This document shows positions 39,899 to 48,613 of a DNA stretch of 64,000 nt, one piece after another (within the stretch, counting starts at the first letter, position 1; every line of letters starts with the position of its first letter). The stretch spans positions 61,901-125,900 of the forward strand of contig DAOUAL010000020.1 in assembly GCA_034433515.1 (NCBI GenBank), in the 5' to 3' direction. Both the position numbers and the translations under genes were made by a program. This stretch comes from DAOTXS01 sp034433515. Its GTDB lineage: Bacteria > Chloroflexota > Anaerolineae > UBA4142. Under the pieces are notes generated by a model. That model made no database searches. It was not told the origin of the DNA and was given only the letters and a program-made list of their open reading frames with translations.

Positions 39899-42325
39899 TT
39901 ACTCTTTATCTAAATCCTCCCAATCTTCTTCGGTCCAATCCGCAAAATCGTCTTCGGCAAATTCACGAGGCGCGGGTGCGGGACTCGTCTTGGGGGCATC
40001 GGGCGTGATCAACACCGCGCGCCCTTTGGTCGGTCCTTCATCGGGTCCCACGTAACCCTTTTCTGCCAACAACTCGATTAAACGCGCCGCACGCGCATAG
40101 CCCACTTTTAATTTGCGTTGCAACAAGGATACCGAAGCACGTTTGCTTTGCTGTACCACTTGAATCGCTGCGGGCAACAAGTCATCTTCCAACGCAGCTT
40201 GTTGGGATACGCTATTCTCAAAAAACGCCGCTTGGATGTAATGGCTTTCGGATCGAGGTTCTTTGCCGGTCGGGTCGGGCACTGGCGGCGGGGCAGCTTC
40301 TTTCCAGTACGCCACCAATCTTTCCAATTCCCGATCGGAAACAAAACATCCTTGCAAGCGTACCAACTTGGATGAATCACTCGCCATATACAACATATCG
40401 CCGCGCCCGAGTAATTTCTCCGCGCCGGGCGTATCCAACACCACCCGCGAATCTACTTGGCTGGTTACCGCAAACGAAATCCGCGACGGAAAGTTGGCTT
40501 TGATAAGGCCCGTGACCACATCCACCGAGGGGCGTTGCGTGGCGAGAATCAGATGAATCCCGGTCGCGCGTGCCATCTGCGCCAAACGCGTGATCGCCTT
40601 TTCCACTTCGTCCGGCGAGATCATCATCAAGTCCGCCAACTCGTCCACAATGACGATAAGAAAGGGCAAGCGCTCTACCTCCGCTTTGCCTTCAATCATA
40701 TGATTGTAAATGTCAATATTGCGCGCTCCCTGTTGGGCAAACACCTTAAAGCGGCGATCCATTTCGCTCACCACTTGTTGCAACACGGCAACGGCTTGAT
40801 CCATTTCGACCACAACCGGCTCGCGCAGATGCGGAATGCCATTAAAGTTGACCAACTCGACCCGTTTGGGATCAATCATCACAAACTGCACTTCGCTGGG
40901 GGTGGTGGTACAGAGTAAACACGCGATAATCGCATTCACCGCAACCGATTTCCCGGAGCCGGTTGCGCCCGCGATGAGCAAGTGCGGCATTTTGGCAAGA
41001 TCATCCACCATCGGTTGTCCCGCTACGTCTTGCCCCAATGCAATTGCCAACTTGGATTTGGCTTTGAGTTTGGTAAACTCTTCGGATTCCATCACGCCGC
41101 GCAGACTCACCAGCGCAATCTGTGAGTTGGGGACTTCGATGCCCACCATACTCTTGCCGGGAATGGGGGCTTCGATGCGAATGGGCGCGGCGGCAAGCGC
41201 GAGTTCCAAATCGTGTTGCAACGCACTGATGCGGCTCACCTTGACTTTGACGCGATGCACGCGCCCATCGGGACCCTTTTGTTCCACAAAGCCCGGCTCC
41301 ACCCCAAACTGGGTGATCGTAGGACCTTGGTTGACCTCCAACACTTTGGCGGGCACGCCAAAATGCGCCAACGTTTCTTCGATCTTGTGGACCCGCTCGC
41401 GGATTTCTTTTTGATTGATCTCCGATTCCGCGCTTTCTTCCAACATCGTTTGCCAATCCGGCAATCGCCATTCTCGCTGAATCACCGGCGTCGCCACAGG
41501 ACGACTTGCGCCGCCAATGATGCGCGCGGAAACCGGACCCTGCGGCAAGGGTGGAAACTCCGGCTCCTCCTCTTCTTCGATGAGGCGCGGCACGGGCGAC
41601 GGTTCTGGGCGCGCCGGTTTTTCAACGCTCGGTTTAGGCGATGCCTTGGGTGCACTAGTCCGTGGCACATTGATCAGCGGCATTGGCGGCGGTTCGATGG
41701 GCGCGCGCGCGGGATGACGGAATTGTTCGAGTTCTTGAGGCAAGTGGCGAATGAGGCGTGCGAGATAAACGAGGCGGCGGCCGAGTTCGGGCAAGGAGAT
41801 ATTAAAGAGCAAAATCAAGGCGATGCCGGTCAAGGCAATGAGCGCGAGGAATGCACCAATCTCGCCAAATGCATTGATGACGAGCGAGGCGATCATAAAA
41901 CCCAGATAGCCGCCGCCTTGAAACGCATCCGGGGGGCGCAACAAATCGTCGAACCGGGCGATGGTGTGCAACACGCCCAGCAGAATCACGTACAGCAACC
42001 CAATCGCCAGCGGACGTTCCCAGCCAATCGTCCATGTTTGGTCGAGGGCGTCGAGGATGAGCCAGATGCCCAAGCCCAGCAACAAGAGCGGCGCAAAGTA
42101 CACCCCCCAACCGAGGAGGGCTTGAAGCAGTTGCGTCCACGCACTCAGCAGAAACCCTCCGCTAAGATTGAGCGCGCCCAAAGCGGTCAGCACCGCGAGA
42201 ATGATGACCAGAATCGCAATAATTTCTTCGATGCGATCTGGGTCGAGGCGGAATGCTGGCTTGGCGGGCTTGGGCGGTTCTTTTTCTTTCGATTTGGTGG
42301 TCGCGCGCGGTTTACGAGTAGCCAT
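39899..42325 (-). CDS. ftsK: DNA translocase FtsK/SpoIIIE
   Basis: 808 residues. Four N-terminal transmembrane helices occupy residues about 35-200, then a Pro-rich linker and the alpha/beta motor. Walker A is GATGSGKSVAVNA near residue 455 and Walker B LIVIVDELADLMM, with FSRISFAVTSQVDSRVVLD-like and LLGRGDML motifs next. The gamma winged-helix domain KRASVSLLQRKLKVGYARAARLIELLAEKGYVGP lies near the C-terminus, followed by an acidic tail. It pumps DNA through the division septum during chromosome segregation. Length is typical of bacteria with a short linker. Confidence 0.94.
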   Translation of the reverse strand: MATRKPRATTKSKEKEPPKPAKPAFRLDPDRIEEIIAILVIILAVLTALGALNLSGGFLLSAWTQLLQALLGWGVYFAPLLLLGLGIWLILDALDQTWTIGWERPLAIGLLYVILLGVLHTIARFDDLLRPPDAFQGGGYLGFMIASLVINAFGEIGAFLALIALTGIALILLFNISLPELGRRLVYLARLIRHLPQELEQFRHPARAPIEPPPMPLINVPRTSAPKASPKPSVEKPARPEPSPVPRLIEEEEEPEFPPLPQGPVSARIIGGASRPVATPVIQREWRLPDWQTMLEESAESEINQKEIRERVHKIEETLAHFGVPAKVLEVNQGPTITQFGVEPGFVEQKGPDGRVHRVKVKVSRISALQHDLELALAAAPIRIEAPIPGKSMVGIEVPNSQIALVSLRGVMESEEFTKLKAKSKLAIALGQDVAGQPMVDDLAKMPHLLIAGATGSGKSVAVNAIIACLLCTTTPSEVQFVMIDPKRVELVNFNGIPHLREPVVVEMDQAVAVLQQVVSEMDRRFKVFAQQGARNIDIYNHMIEGKAEVERLPFLIVIVDELADLMMISPDEVEKAITRLAQMARATGIHLILATQRPSVDVVTGLIKANFPSRISFAVTSQVDSRVVLDTPGAEKLLGRGDMLYMASDSSKLVRLQGCFVSDRELERLVAYWKEAAPPPVPDPTGKEPRSESHYIQAAFFENSVSQQAALEDDLLPAAIQVVQQSKRASVSLLQRKLKVGYARAARLIELLAEKGYVGPDEGPTKGRAVLITPDAPKTSPAPAPREFAEDDFADWTEEDWEDLDKE

Positions 42326-42385
42326 AGGATTGGAACATTTGTATTATAAATCGTAAAGCGGAAAAAGTAAAACGGAAAGCGCACT

Positions 42386-43555
42386 TTATAATTCGCTACG
42401 CGCTATTCGCCGATACAGTTCCAAATGTTGTTGCGCAATCTGGTCCCACGTGAAATGTTGTGCCAACGCGCGCGCGCCCGCACCGATTTTTGCGCGCAGT
42501 TCCGGCGATGCGATGGCGCGTTGAATTGTGTCCGCGAGCGCGCGCGGATCATCCGGCGGCACGAGTAGACAGTTTTCTCCATCACGTAACAGCGGCAACT
42601 GCCAACTGCGAACCGCCAACTGCCGACTGCCAACTGTCGTTACAATCGCGCAACCGTGCGCCAGCGCCGCCATCAACGTCCCCCGCCGATACGATGCGCC
42701 GTCGCGGTACGGCAACACGCACACATCGGACGCATAAAAATTCGCAGTGACGATCTCCGGTGGGGTGTAATCGGTCCACAGCACGCGGTCGGTCAGGTGG
42801 AGATTGGAGATTAGCGATTCGATTTTGGAAAGGTAGATGGCATTGGTGGGGTCGCTTGCGCCGACCTTGCCGCCAATCATCAGAAGTTTGGCGTTGGGAA
42901 TGAGCGCGAGTGCGCGGATGAGTGTCTCGCCACCTTTGCTTTCGTTGAGAAAGCCAAAATAGCACAACAACGTTTCATTGTCGCGTACACCCAGTTGCGC
43001 GCGCCACGTGTCTCTTTGGTAATTCGGGGGCTGGGTGATTGGGATATTCGAGCCGATAGGGATTAAAGTTAAAAGTTTCAGGTTACAGTTTTCAAGTTTT
43101 AGATAGTCTTCGTCGTTGGTGGCGATGACGGCATCGCTAGAGCGCGCGAGTTCGTGCGTGACCCACTTGCGGATGCGCCCGGCTTTGGGAAAGAGGTACG
43201 GCACGCGCAAATCGTGAAATGTCGTTACGAATTTTGTTGTGTGCGATTTGAGCCGACGCGGCGCCAAATTGATGGCGGGGTGCATCGCGAACGCGCCGGT
43301 TTGATATTGAATGTGCGCGATGTGCGGCGCAAACTCGTGCAGGACCCGCGCGAGGACGCGATGACTCGACCAGTCCCAGCGTTCGATGAGAGGAAGAACC
43401 GTGAGGCGTGAGGTGTGCGGCGTGGCGGCTTTGGCACTCGTCAGGACGCCCACGTCGGCGCCGCGCGCGGCGAGTCCTTTGGCGATCTCATTCGTGCAAT
43501 CGCCCACGCCGCCTTGCATTGGCGGAAATTCGCCGGTGATAAAGAGGATGCGCAT
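42386..43555 (-). CDS. Glycosyltransferase family 4 (group 1)
   Basis: 389 residues with the GT-B layout: N-terminal FITGEFPPMQGGVGDCTNEIAKGL, and in the donor half a LCYFGFLNESKGGETLIRALA segment and DVCVLPYRDGASYRRGTLMAALAHG, where the sugar-nucleotide Glu position is replaced by Asp-Gly-Ala context. It transfers a sugar from a nucleotide donor to a glycan or lipid acceptor in the cytoplasm. It follows a GT2 gene by 9 bases and sits with nucleotide-sugar genes in the same minus-strand run, which suggests a surface polysaccharide. Confidence 0.88.
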   Translation of the reverse strand: MRILFITGEFPPMQGGVGDCTNEIAKGLAARGADVGVLTSAKAATPHTSRLTVLPLIERWDWSSHRVLARVLHEFAPHIAHIQYQTGAFAMHPAINLAPRRLKSHTTKFVTTFHDLRVPYLFPKAGRIRKWVTHELARSSDAVIATNDEDYLKLENCNLKLLTLIPIGSNIPITQPPNYQRDTWRAQLGVRDNETLLCYFGFLNESKGGETLIRALALIPNAKLLMIGGKVGASDPTNAIYLSKIESLISNLHLTDRVLWTDYTPPEIVTANFYASDVCVLPYRDGASYRRGTLMAALAHGCAIVTTVGSRQLAVRSWQLPLLRDGENCLLVPPDDPRALADTIQRAIASPELRAKIGAGARALAQHFTWDQIAQQHLELYRRIARSEL

Positions 43556-43564
43556 GATTATTGG

Positions 43565-44521
43565 TCAACCTTCTAATCGAGATTGCAAAACTTGCCAATA
43601 CGCCTTCACCCGCTGTACCCGCAATGCGCGCTTGTGCCCCACCAACCATTTTGCCGATTCCTCGATGATTTGGTACGCAAACATTGCGAGCAAGAACGCG
43701 CGCAACATTTCTGCGACGAACGCACCGCGCGTCTTGCGGAAAAAGCGCACCTTGCTCGAATGAAAATAAATGTCGCGCTGGGCAACCACTTGCTCCGATG
43801 ATTTACCTTCATAGTGAATCACGCGTGCGGTCGGCAAATAAACGATGCGCCAGCCGGCTTGCTTGGCGCGATAGCACCAATCGAGTTCTTCCGAGTACAT
43901 AAAGAACCCTTCGTCGAGTCCGCCGATCTGTTCGTACACCGCGCGCCGAACGAACATTGCCGCGCCGGTAATCCAGTCCACCTCTTGCGTCGCGTCGTCG
44001 GGCGTATCAAGCATATAGTAACGCACAAGTGCCCGATTGCGTGGGAACCATTGCTGGAGTTTGGTGGATTCGAGGAAGGCGGTTGCCAGCGTGGGAAAAC
44101 GACGGCGCGAGGATTGAGGCGTACCATCGCCATAGAACAGTTGGGGCCCAAGGATGCCAACGTGGGGATGCGCTTCCGCGTAATCGTACAGCGTTTGCAG
44201 TGCGCCGGGATGCAGTTCCGTATCGGGGTTGAGCAGAAAAAGATAACGCCCCTGCGCTATCGCAAGGGCTTGATTGTTCGCACGCGTAAAGCCAACGTTC
44301 TCGGTGTTCGCAATGACGCGCACGCTTGGAAATTCGGCGCGGAGCATTTCAACTGTCCCATCAGACGAGGCATTGTCCACGACGATAGTTTCAAGTTGGA
44401 TGGTTTCCGGTTTCACGTTATCCGAATCTGTAACCTGAAACTTGGACCTGGAAACCGACGTGAGGCACTTGCGAAGCAGATCGCGCACATTCCAACTGAT
44501 GATGATAATCGAAATGTCCAT
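43565..44521 (-). CDS. Glycosyltransferase family 2
   Basis: 318 residues from the ATG at 44521 (MDISIIIISWNVRDLL); the longer ORF start overlaps the upstream gene and is not used. The GT-A pattern is visible: VVDNASSDGTVEMLR near residue 50, FLLNPDTELHPGAL as the DXD-like metal site near 95, and WITGAAMFVRRAVYEQIGGLDEGFFMYSEELDWCYRAKQAGW near 175. This matches rhamnosyltransferase-like proteins. A C-terminal hydrophobic stretch may attach it to the membrane. It likely uses a deoxyhexose donor made by the gmd/rmd genes. Confidence 0.88.
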   Translation of the reverse strand: MDISIIIISWNVRDLLRKCLTSVSRSKFQVTDSDNVKPETIQLETIVVDNASSDGTVEMLRAEFPSVRVIANTENVGFTRANNQALAIAQGRYLFLLNPDTELHPGALQTLYDYAEAHPHVGILGPQLFYGDGTPQSSRRRFPTLATAFLESTKLQQWFPRNRALVRYYMLDTPDDATQEVDWITGAAMFVRRAVYEQIGGLDEGFFMYSEELDWCYRAKQAGWRIVYLPTARVIHYEGKSSEQVVAQRDIYFHSSKVRFFRKTRGAFVAEMLRAFLLAMFAYQIIEESAKWLVGHKRALRVQRVKAYWQVLQSRLEG

Positions 44522-44525
44522 CGGT

Positions 44526-45476
44526 TTATAGCGAACGTTCAATAACATAGTCGGCGAGGTTGATCATTGTGCGACGATAAACATTATCCGGAAAGATCGC
44601 GAGCGCGTCTTGGGCTTTTTGCGCGAACTGGCGTGCTTCGGCTTTGGCATCCGCAATCGCCGGGGATGTGCGAATGGCTTGAATCAACGCGTCAATGTTG
44701 GTCTTGATCAACTCGGCGGTGGATGCCACTTGGCGATCGCGTTCGAGATAATAGAACAAGGGCAAGGTGTAGATGCCTTGTCGCAAATCACTGCCCACCG
44801 GCTTGCCCAGATTGGATTGATCTGCCGTGAAATCGAGAATATCGTCCACAATTTGGAATGCCATTCCCAGATTGAGTCCGTAGGTGCGCATGGCGACAAT
44901 TTCCTCTTCGGTGGCGTGGCTCAAGATGGCACCACCTTCCGTGGCGGCGGCAAAGAGCGAGGCGGTCTTGCTTTCAATGTGACGATAATACTCGAGGCGA
45001 TTGGGGGGCCAATGGGAGCCGGCAAAATCCTGGCGAATCTCCCCTTCGCAAATGACCATCAGGGTGCGCGCAAAGATTTTCATCACGCGCAAATCGTCAA
45101 TACTCGCCGCAATATCCGCTGCGCGTGCCAGCAAAAAATCGCCTGCCAGGACAGTCGCAGTCCCACTCCAACGTGAATTGATGGTAGGACTGCCGCGCCG
45201 CACCGGCGATTTATCAATCAAATCGTCGTGAATCAAGGTGGCTGCGTGCGTCAGTTCAGTTGCGACAGCCAACGTGATCACTTTATCGGGATCGGCAGGA
45301 TGAAATTTGCTGGCAAGAATCGCCAACGCGGGACGAAAACGTTTGCCGCCACTGCCAATCAATAGCTCAAAGACATCCATCAACGGCGCGAATTCAATGC
45401 GCACCGCTTCGCGCAAACGCGCCTCCACCAACTGCAATTCGGTTTGAATGGGCGCGAAAATAGAATTCGTACTCAA
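44526..45476 (-). CDS. Polyprenyl diphosphate synthase
   Basis: 316 residues, trans-isoprenyl diphosphate synthase fold. The first Asp-rich motif is LIHDDLIDKSPVRRG near residue 81, preceded by GGKRFRPAL, and the second is FQIVDDILDFTADQSNLGKPVGSDL. The residue just before the first motif is small, which favours long chains such as those of quinones. It condenses isopentenyl diphosphate units onto an allylic primer. It overlaps tatD by 4 bases. Chain length cannot be fixed from sequence. Confidence 0.93.
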   Translation of the reverse strand: MSTNSIFAPIQTELQLVEARLREAVRIEFAPLMDVFELLIGSGGKRFRPALAILASKFHPADPDKVITLAVATELTHAATLIHDDLIDKSPVRRGSPTINSRWSGTATVLAGDFLLARAADIAASIDDLRVMKIFARTLMVICEGEIRQDFAGSHWPPNRLEYYRHIESKTASLFAAATEGGAILSHATEEEIVAMRTYGLNLGMAFQIVDDILDFTADQSNLGKPVGSDLRQGIYTLPLFYYLERDRQVASTAELIKTNIDALIQAIRTSPAIADAKAEARQFAQKAQDALAIFPDNVYRRTMINLADYVIERSL

Positions 45477-46249
45477 CAGTCCTCACTTATTTCCAGACCG
45501 AACAGTCGAGCACTGTTCTGCGTCGTAGGGTTGGCGATGCTTGATTGATCGCTCTGTTTTAGTTCCGCTATTTTTTGACCGATGCGGGCAACATTCGCCG
45601 GCTCGTTGCGCTGACCGCGCGCCGGCGACAAGTACGGTGCATCGGTTTCCAAGGTCATTCGATCCAAGGGCAGGGCGGCGGCGATGGTTTGCAACGCGGT
45701 CGCGTTTTTGAAGGTTACATTGCCCGCAAACGAAATGTAGAAACCCAGTTCGATGGCTTGGCGCGCCATCGCCAAATCGCCGGCAAAACAATGCAGAATG
45801 CCCCCTGGCTTGCCCTTGCCACGCTGCAGGATTTCCATCAATGTAGCATCGGCATTACGATTATGAATGACAACGGGTTTGCCTAGGTCTGCCGCCAGAT
45901 CGAGTTGGGCGATAAACGTTTTTTCTTGCACTGCGCGCGGTGGATTGTTCGACCAATAGAAATCTAAACCGATTTCACCAATCCCCACTACTTTACGATG
46001 CCCAGCAAGGTCGCGGATTGCCGCATAGGTTTCGGCGTTCCACGTGTCTGCGTGTTGCGGATGAATCCCCACCACCGCATAAACCATGGGGTATCGCTCC
46101 GCCAACGTGATGCTGACCCGGCTGGACGCCACATCGGTGCCTGCGGTGATGATGGCTTGAACCCCCGCTGCCTCGGCGCGCGCCATCACATCATCGAGAT
46201 CGCCGGCAAATTGTTCATCGTCGAGATGACAGTGTACATCAATCCACAT
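45473..46249 (-). CDS. tatD: TatD family metal-dependent hydrolase
   Basis: 258 residues from the ATG at 46249, which shares its A with the DegV-4 stop (TGATG). An N-terminal extension in the ORF overlaps that gene and is rejected. Metal ligands: WIDVHCHLDDEQF (HxH), GEIGLDFYW, PVVIHNRNAD, ILHCFAGD, and LETDAPYLSPARGQRNEPANV. A 3'-5' nuclease of the amidohydrolase fold. The context with a polyprenyl synthase and DegV is not functionally telling. Confidence 0.93.
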   Translation of the reverse strand: MWIDVHCHLDDEQFAGDLDDVMARAEAAGVQAIITAGTDVASSRVSITLAERYPMVYAVVGIHPQHADTWNAETYAAIRDLAGHRKVVGIGEIGLDFYWSNNPPRAVQEKTFIAQLDLAADLGKPVVIHNRNADATLMEILQRGKGKPGGILHCFAGDLAMARQAIELGFYISFAGNVTFKNATALQTIAAALPLDRMTLETDAPYLSPARGQRNEPANVARIGQKIAELKQSDQSSIANPTTQNSARLFGLEISEDC

Positions 46250-47097
46250 CAGTTTTCCGTGAGCCAGGCGATACAAATCGTCCCGGGTCCCACATGCGCG
46301 CCAGAGACCACCCCGGTTTCGGTCACCGTGATGTGCTCTTCGGGGATATGCTCCATCAACAAGAGTTTCAACCGACGCGCCAAGACATCGGCATAGCAAT
46401 GAACAATGGCGACTTCGCGGCTCAAGCCCTTTTCTACCGCAATGTCCACCAAGCGTTCCAACGCGCTGTGTTGCGTGCGCGCCGCACCAATCGGCACTAC
46501 CTCGCCGCGCGTGAGCGAGAGGAGCGGCTTGACATTGAGCATGGAACCGATTTTGCTGGCGGACTTGCCCAAGCGGCCGCTGCGTTGCGCGTATTCCAAG
46601 GTATCCAGCATTGCAACAATCTGAGCGCGTTCGCGGGCGGCTTCAACGGCTGAGGTGATTTCGGCGAGCGGGTGTCCCTGAGCCGCCAGGCGTGCGGCGA
46701 GAATCACCTGCCAGCCCTGCGCCATGGAGAGTTGGTGGGAATCAATGACGGCGATCTGGACCGGCAGTTCTTGCATCACATTTTGTGCCGCCAAGCGCGC
46801 GGTGTTCCATGTGCCGCTCAACTTGCTCGACACATGAATGGAGACGATTTGCTGCGTGGTCTGCGCAAGTTTGCGAAACACTTCCTCAAAGGCTCCCATC
46901 GAAGGCGTGGACGTTGTCGGGGGTTGAGGACTCGCGTACAGCAACCGATAAAACTCCGCCATCGTCAAATCCATCTTGTCGCGATAACTCTTGGCGCCAA
47001 AGTGAAGCACGCACGGGACGATGGTAATATCCAACCCCTTCATGAGTGCCAGAGGAATATCCGCCAAACTATCGGTAACAATTCTGACCAAAGCCAT
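46249..47097 (-). CDS. DegV family fatty-acid-binding protein (paralogue 4)
   Basis: 282 residues. VTDSLADIPLALMKG at the start, TTSTPSMGAFEEVFRKL, VSSKLSGTWNTARLAAQNV and the C-terminal GAHVGPGTICIAWLTEN are DegV marks. It is the fourth DegV in the window and stands 15 kb from the other three. It shares a stop/start base with tatD. The gene after the phosphohexomutase follows at 1 base. Multiple DegV copies probably differ in the lipid held. Confidence 0.9.
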   Translation of the reverse strand: MALVRIVTDSLADIPLALMKGLDITIVPCVLHFGAKSYRDKMDLTMAEFYRLLYASPQPPTTSTPSMGAFEEVFRKLAQTTQQIVSIHVSSKLSGTWNTARLAAQNVMQELPVQIAVIDSHQLSMAQGWQVILAARLAAQGHPLAEITSAVEAARERAQIVAMLDTLEYAQRSGRLGKSASKIGSMLNVKPLLSLTRGEVVPIGAARTQHSALERLVDIAVEKGLSREVAIVHCYADVLARRLKLLLMEHIPEEHITVTETGVVSGAHVGPGTICIAWLTEN

Positions 47098-47098
47098 T

Positions 47099-48520
47099 TT
47101 ACTTTAATCCAGCAAGTTTCAAACCCGCATCGAGAATATCGCGCCGTTTGCTCTCATGCGTCGTTTCCACATAAAAACGCATAATCGGTTCCGTCCCCGA
47201 GAAACGAATGCACAACCATCCCCCGTCCTCCAGCAAGTATTTGAATCCGTCTAACGTGTTCACCCCGGTTACTTTGAACCCGGCAATCTCGCTGGGCTTG
47301 GCGGCTTGCAGACACGCCATAATGTCACCCCGGCGCTCCGCCGGAAACTTGGTATCAATGCGTTCATAGTAGTGGGGTCCCACGAGTTCAAAAAGGTGAT
47401 CCAGGAGTTGCGACGGGGTCTTGCCGGTCTGCACGACGAAATCGAGCAAGTACAAGCCCGCCACAATCCCATCGCGTTCTGGAATGTGCCCGCGAAAGGC
47501 ATAGCCGCCGGATTCTTCGCCCCCGATGAGCGCGTTGGTTTCCAAAATCTTGGGCGCCACGTATTTGAATCCCACGCCCGTTTCGTACACCGGCACGTTG
47601 AACAACTTGCCCAACTTGTCTAGCATCGCAGTGGTGTTCAAGGTTTTGACAATGCCGCCCCGCAGTCCGCGCACCTCGAGCAAATAGAGAGCCAGCAGCG
47701 CGTACATTTGTAATTGATTGATGAACACGCCTTGCTCGGTCGAACCGCCAATGCGATCGGCATCGCCATCGGTGGCAATGCCAATGTGCGCCTGCTCGCG
47801 CTTGACCAGTTCCATCAAGCCATTCACGTTCGGTGGGATCGGTTCCGGGTTGTTCATCTCCGGAAATGCCGGATTGCGATGATCGTGAATTTCGACGACG
47901 CGCGTGGTCCCGCCGGCAAGTAAACTCTTGAACCACCCCATCCCGGCGCCCCACATCGAATCTACGGCGACGGTCAAGCCGGCTTGGCGTAACGGTTTGA
48001 GGTCAACCAGTTTATCGAGTTGTTTCAAAAAGGCGGGCTTGGGATCAAAGAGTTCGACCAGACCCCTGGCTTGCGCCTCGGCAAACGGTATACGTTTGAT
48101 TTGATCCGGCGGCGGAATCAACGCTTCGATCTGTTTCAATCCTTCGGGGGCAATCGCGCCGGCGTAATCGGCACGCACCTTAAAGCCGCCCCAGATCGGC
48201 GGGTTGTGCGATGAAGTGAGATTGACCGCGCCGTGCGCTTTTTTATCGAGAATCGCAAATGAAATCACCGGCGTGGGCGTGGGGCGATCCACCAAGTACA
48301 CTTTGATGTTGTGCGCGGCGATCACTTCGGCGACCGCTTGGGCAAAAAGTTCGGCTTCAAAACGGGTGTCATAACCAACAACCAAGCCGCGTGCCGTTTG
48401 ATTCGTGGCGATGAGATACTGCGCCATCCCTTGCGCGCAACGCCGGACATTTTCAAACGTGTAATCTTCGGCGATAATACCGCGCCAACCATCGGTACCA
48501 AAAACAATCTTTGTCAGCAT
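47099..48520 (-). CDS. Phosphoglucomutase/phosphomannomutase family protein
   Basis: 473 residues from the ATG at 48520 with GAGGAG upstream. Alpha-D-phosphohexomutase: GTDGWRGIIAEDYTF at the start, the phosphoserine loop in GAVNLTSSHNPPIWGGFK near residue 98, metal-binding ATDGDADRIGG near 240, and the sugar-binding EESGGYAFRGHIPERDG near 326. The C-terminal phosphate loop is IRFSGTEPIMRFYVE. It interconverts hexose 1- and 6-phosphates and could feed GDP-mannose to gmd. It is distinct from glmM just upstream. Confidence 0.92.
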   Translation of the reverse strand: MLTKIVFGTDGWRGIIAEDYTFENVRRCAQGMAQYLIATNQTARGLVVGYDTRFEAELFAQAVAEVIAAHNIKVYLVDRPTPTPVISFAILDKKAHGAVNLTSSHNPPIWGGFKVRADYAGAIAPEGLKQIEALIPPPDQIKRIPFAEAQARGLVELFDPKPAFLKQLDKLVDLKPLRQAGLTVAVDSMWGAGMGWFKSLLAGGTTRVVEIHDHRNPAFPEMNNPEPIPPNVNGLMELVKREQAHIGIATDGDADRIGGSTEQGVFINQLQMYALLALYLLEVRGLRGGIVKTLNTTAMLDKLGKLFNVPVYETGVGFKYVAPKILETNALIGGEESGGYAFRGHIPERDGIVAGLYLLDFVVQTGKTPSQLLDHLFELVGPHYYERIDTKFPAERRGDIMACLQAAKPSEIAGFKVTGVNTLDGFKYLLEDGGWLCIRFSGTEPIMRFYVETTHESKRRDILDAGLKLAGLK

Positions 48521-48547
48521 TTTCTCCTCGAATGAATGAACCCCATC

Positions 48548-48613
48548 AATGAGCCAATTGCCCAATGTGCCAATGAGCCAAACCATTTGTCATTTGGTTC
48601 ATTGGCTCATTGA
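48548..48613. repeat. Inverted CAATGAGCCAAT repeat between glmM and the phosphohexomutase
   Basis: TCAATGAGCCAAT (48548-48560) faces ATTGGCTCATTGA (48601-48613), with two more CAATGAGCCAA-like units between. The stem reaches the glmM stop. It could terminate glmM or thin transcription into the downstream mutase gene. Confidence 0.65.

Noticed and set aside
41213..42349. A 378-codon plus-strand ORF opposite the N-terminal half of ftsK
   Set aside because: Antisense to an obvious FtsK with normal membrane helices; composition is Arg/His/Gln-rich as expected for a shadow frame.
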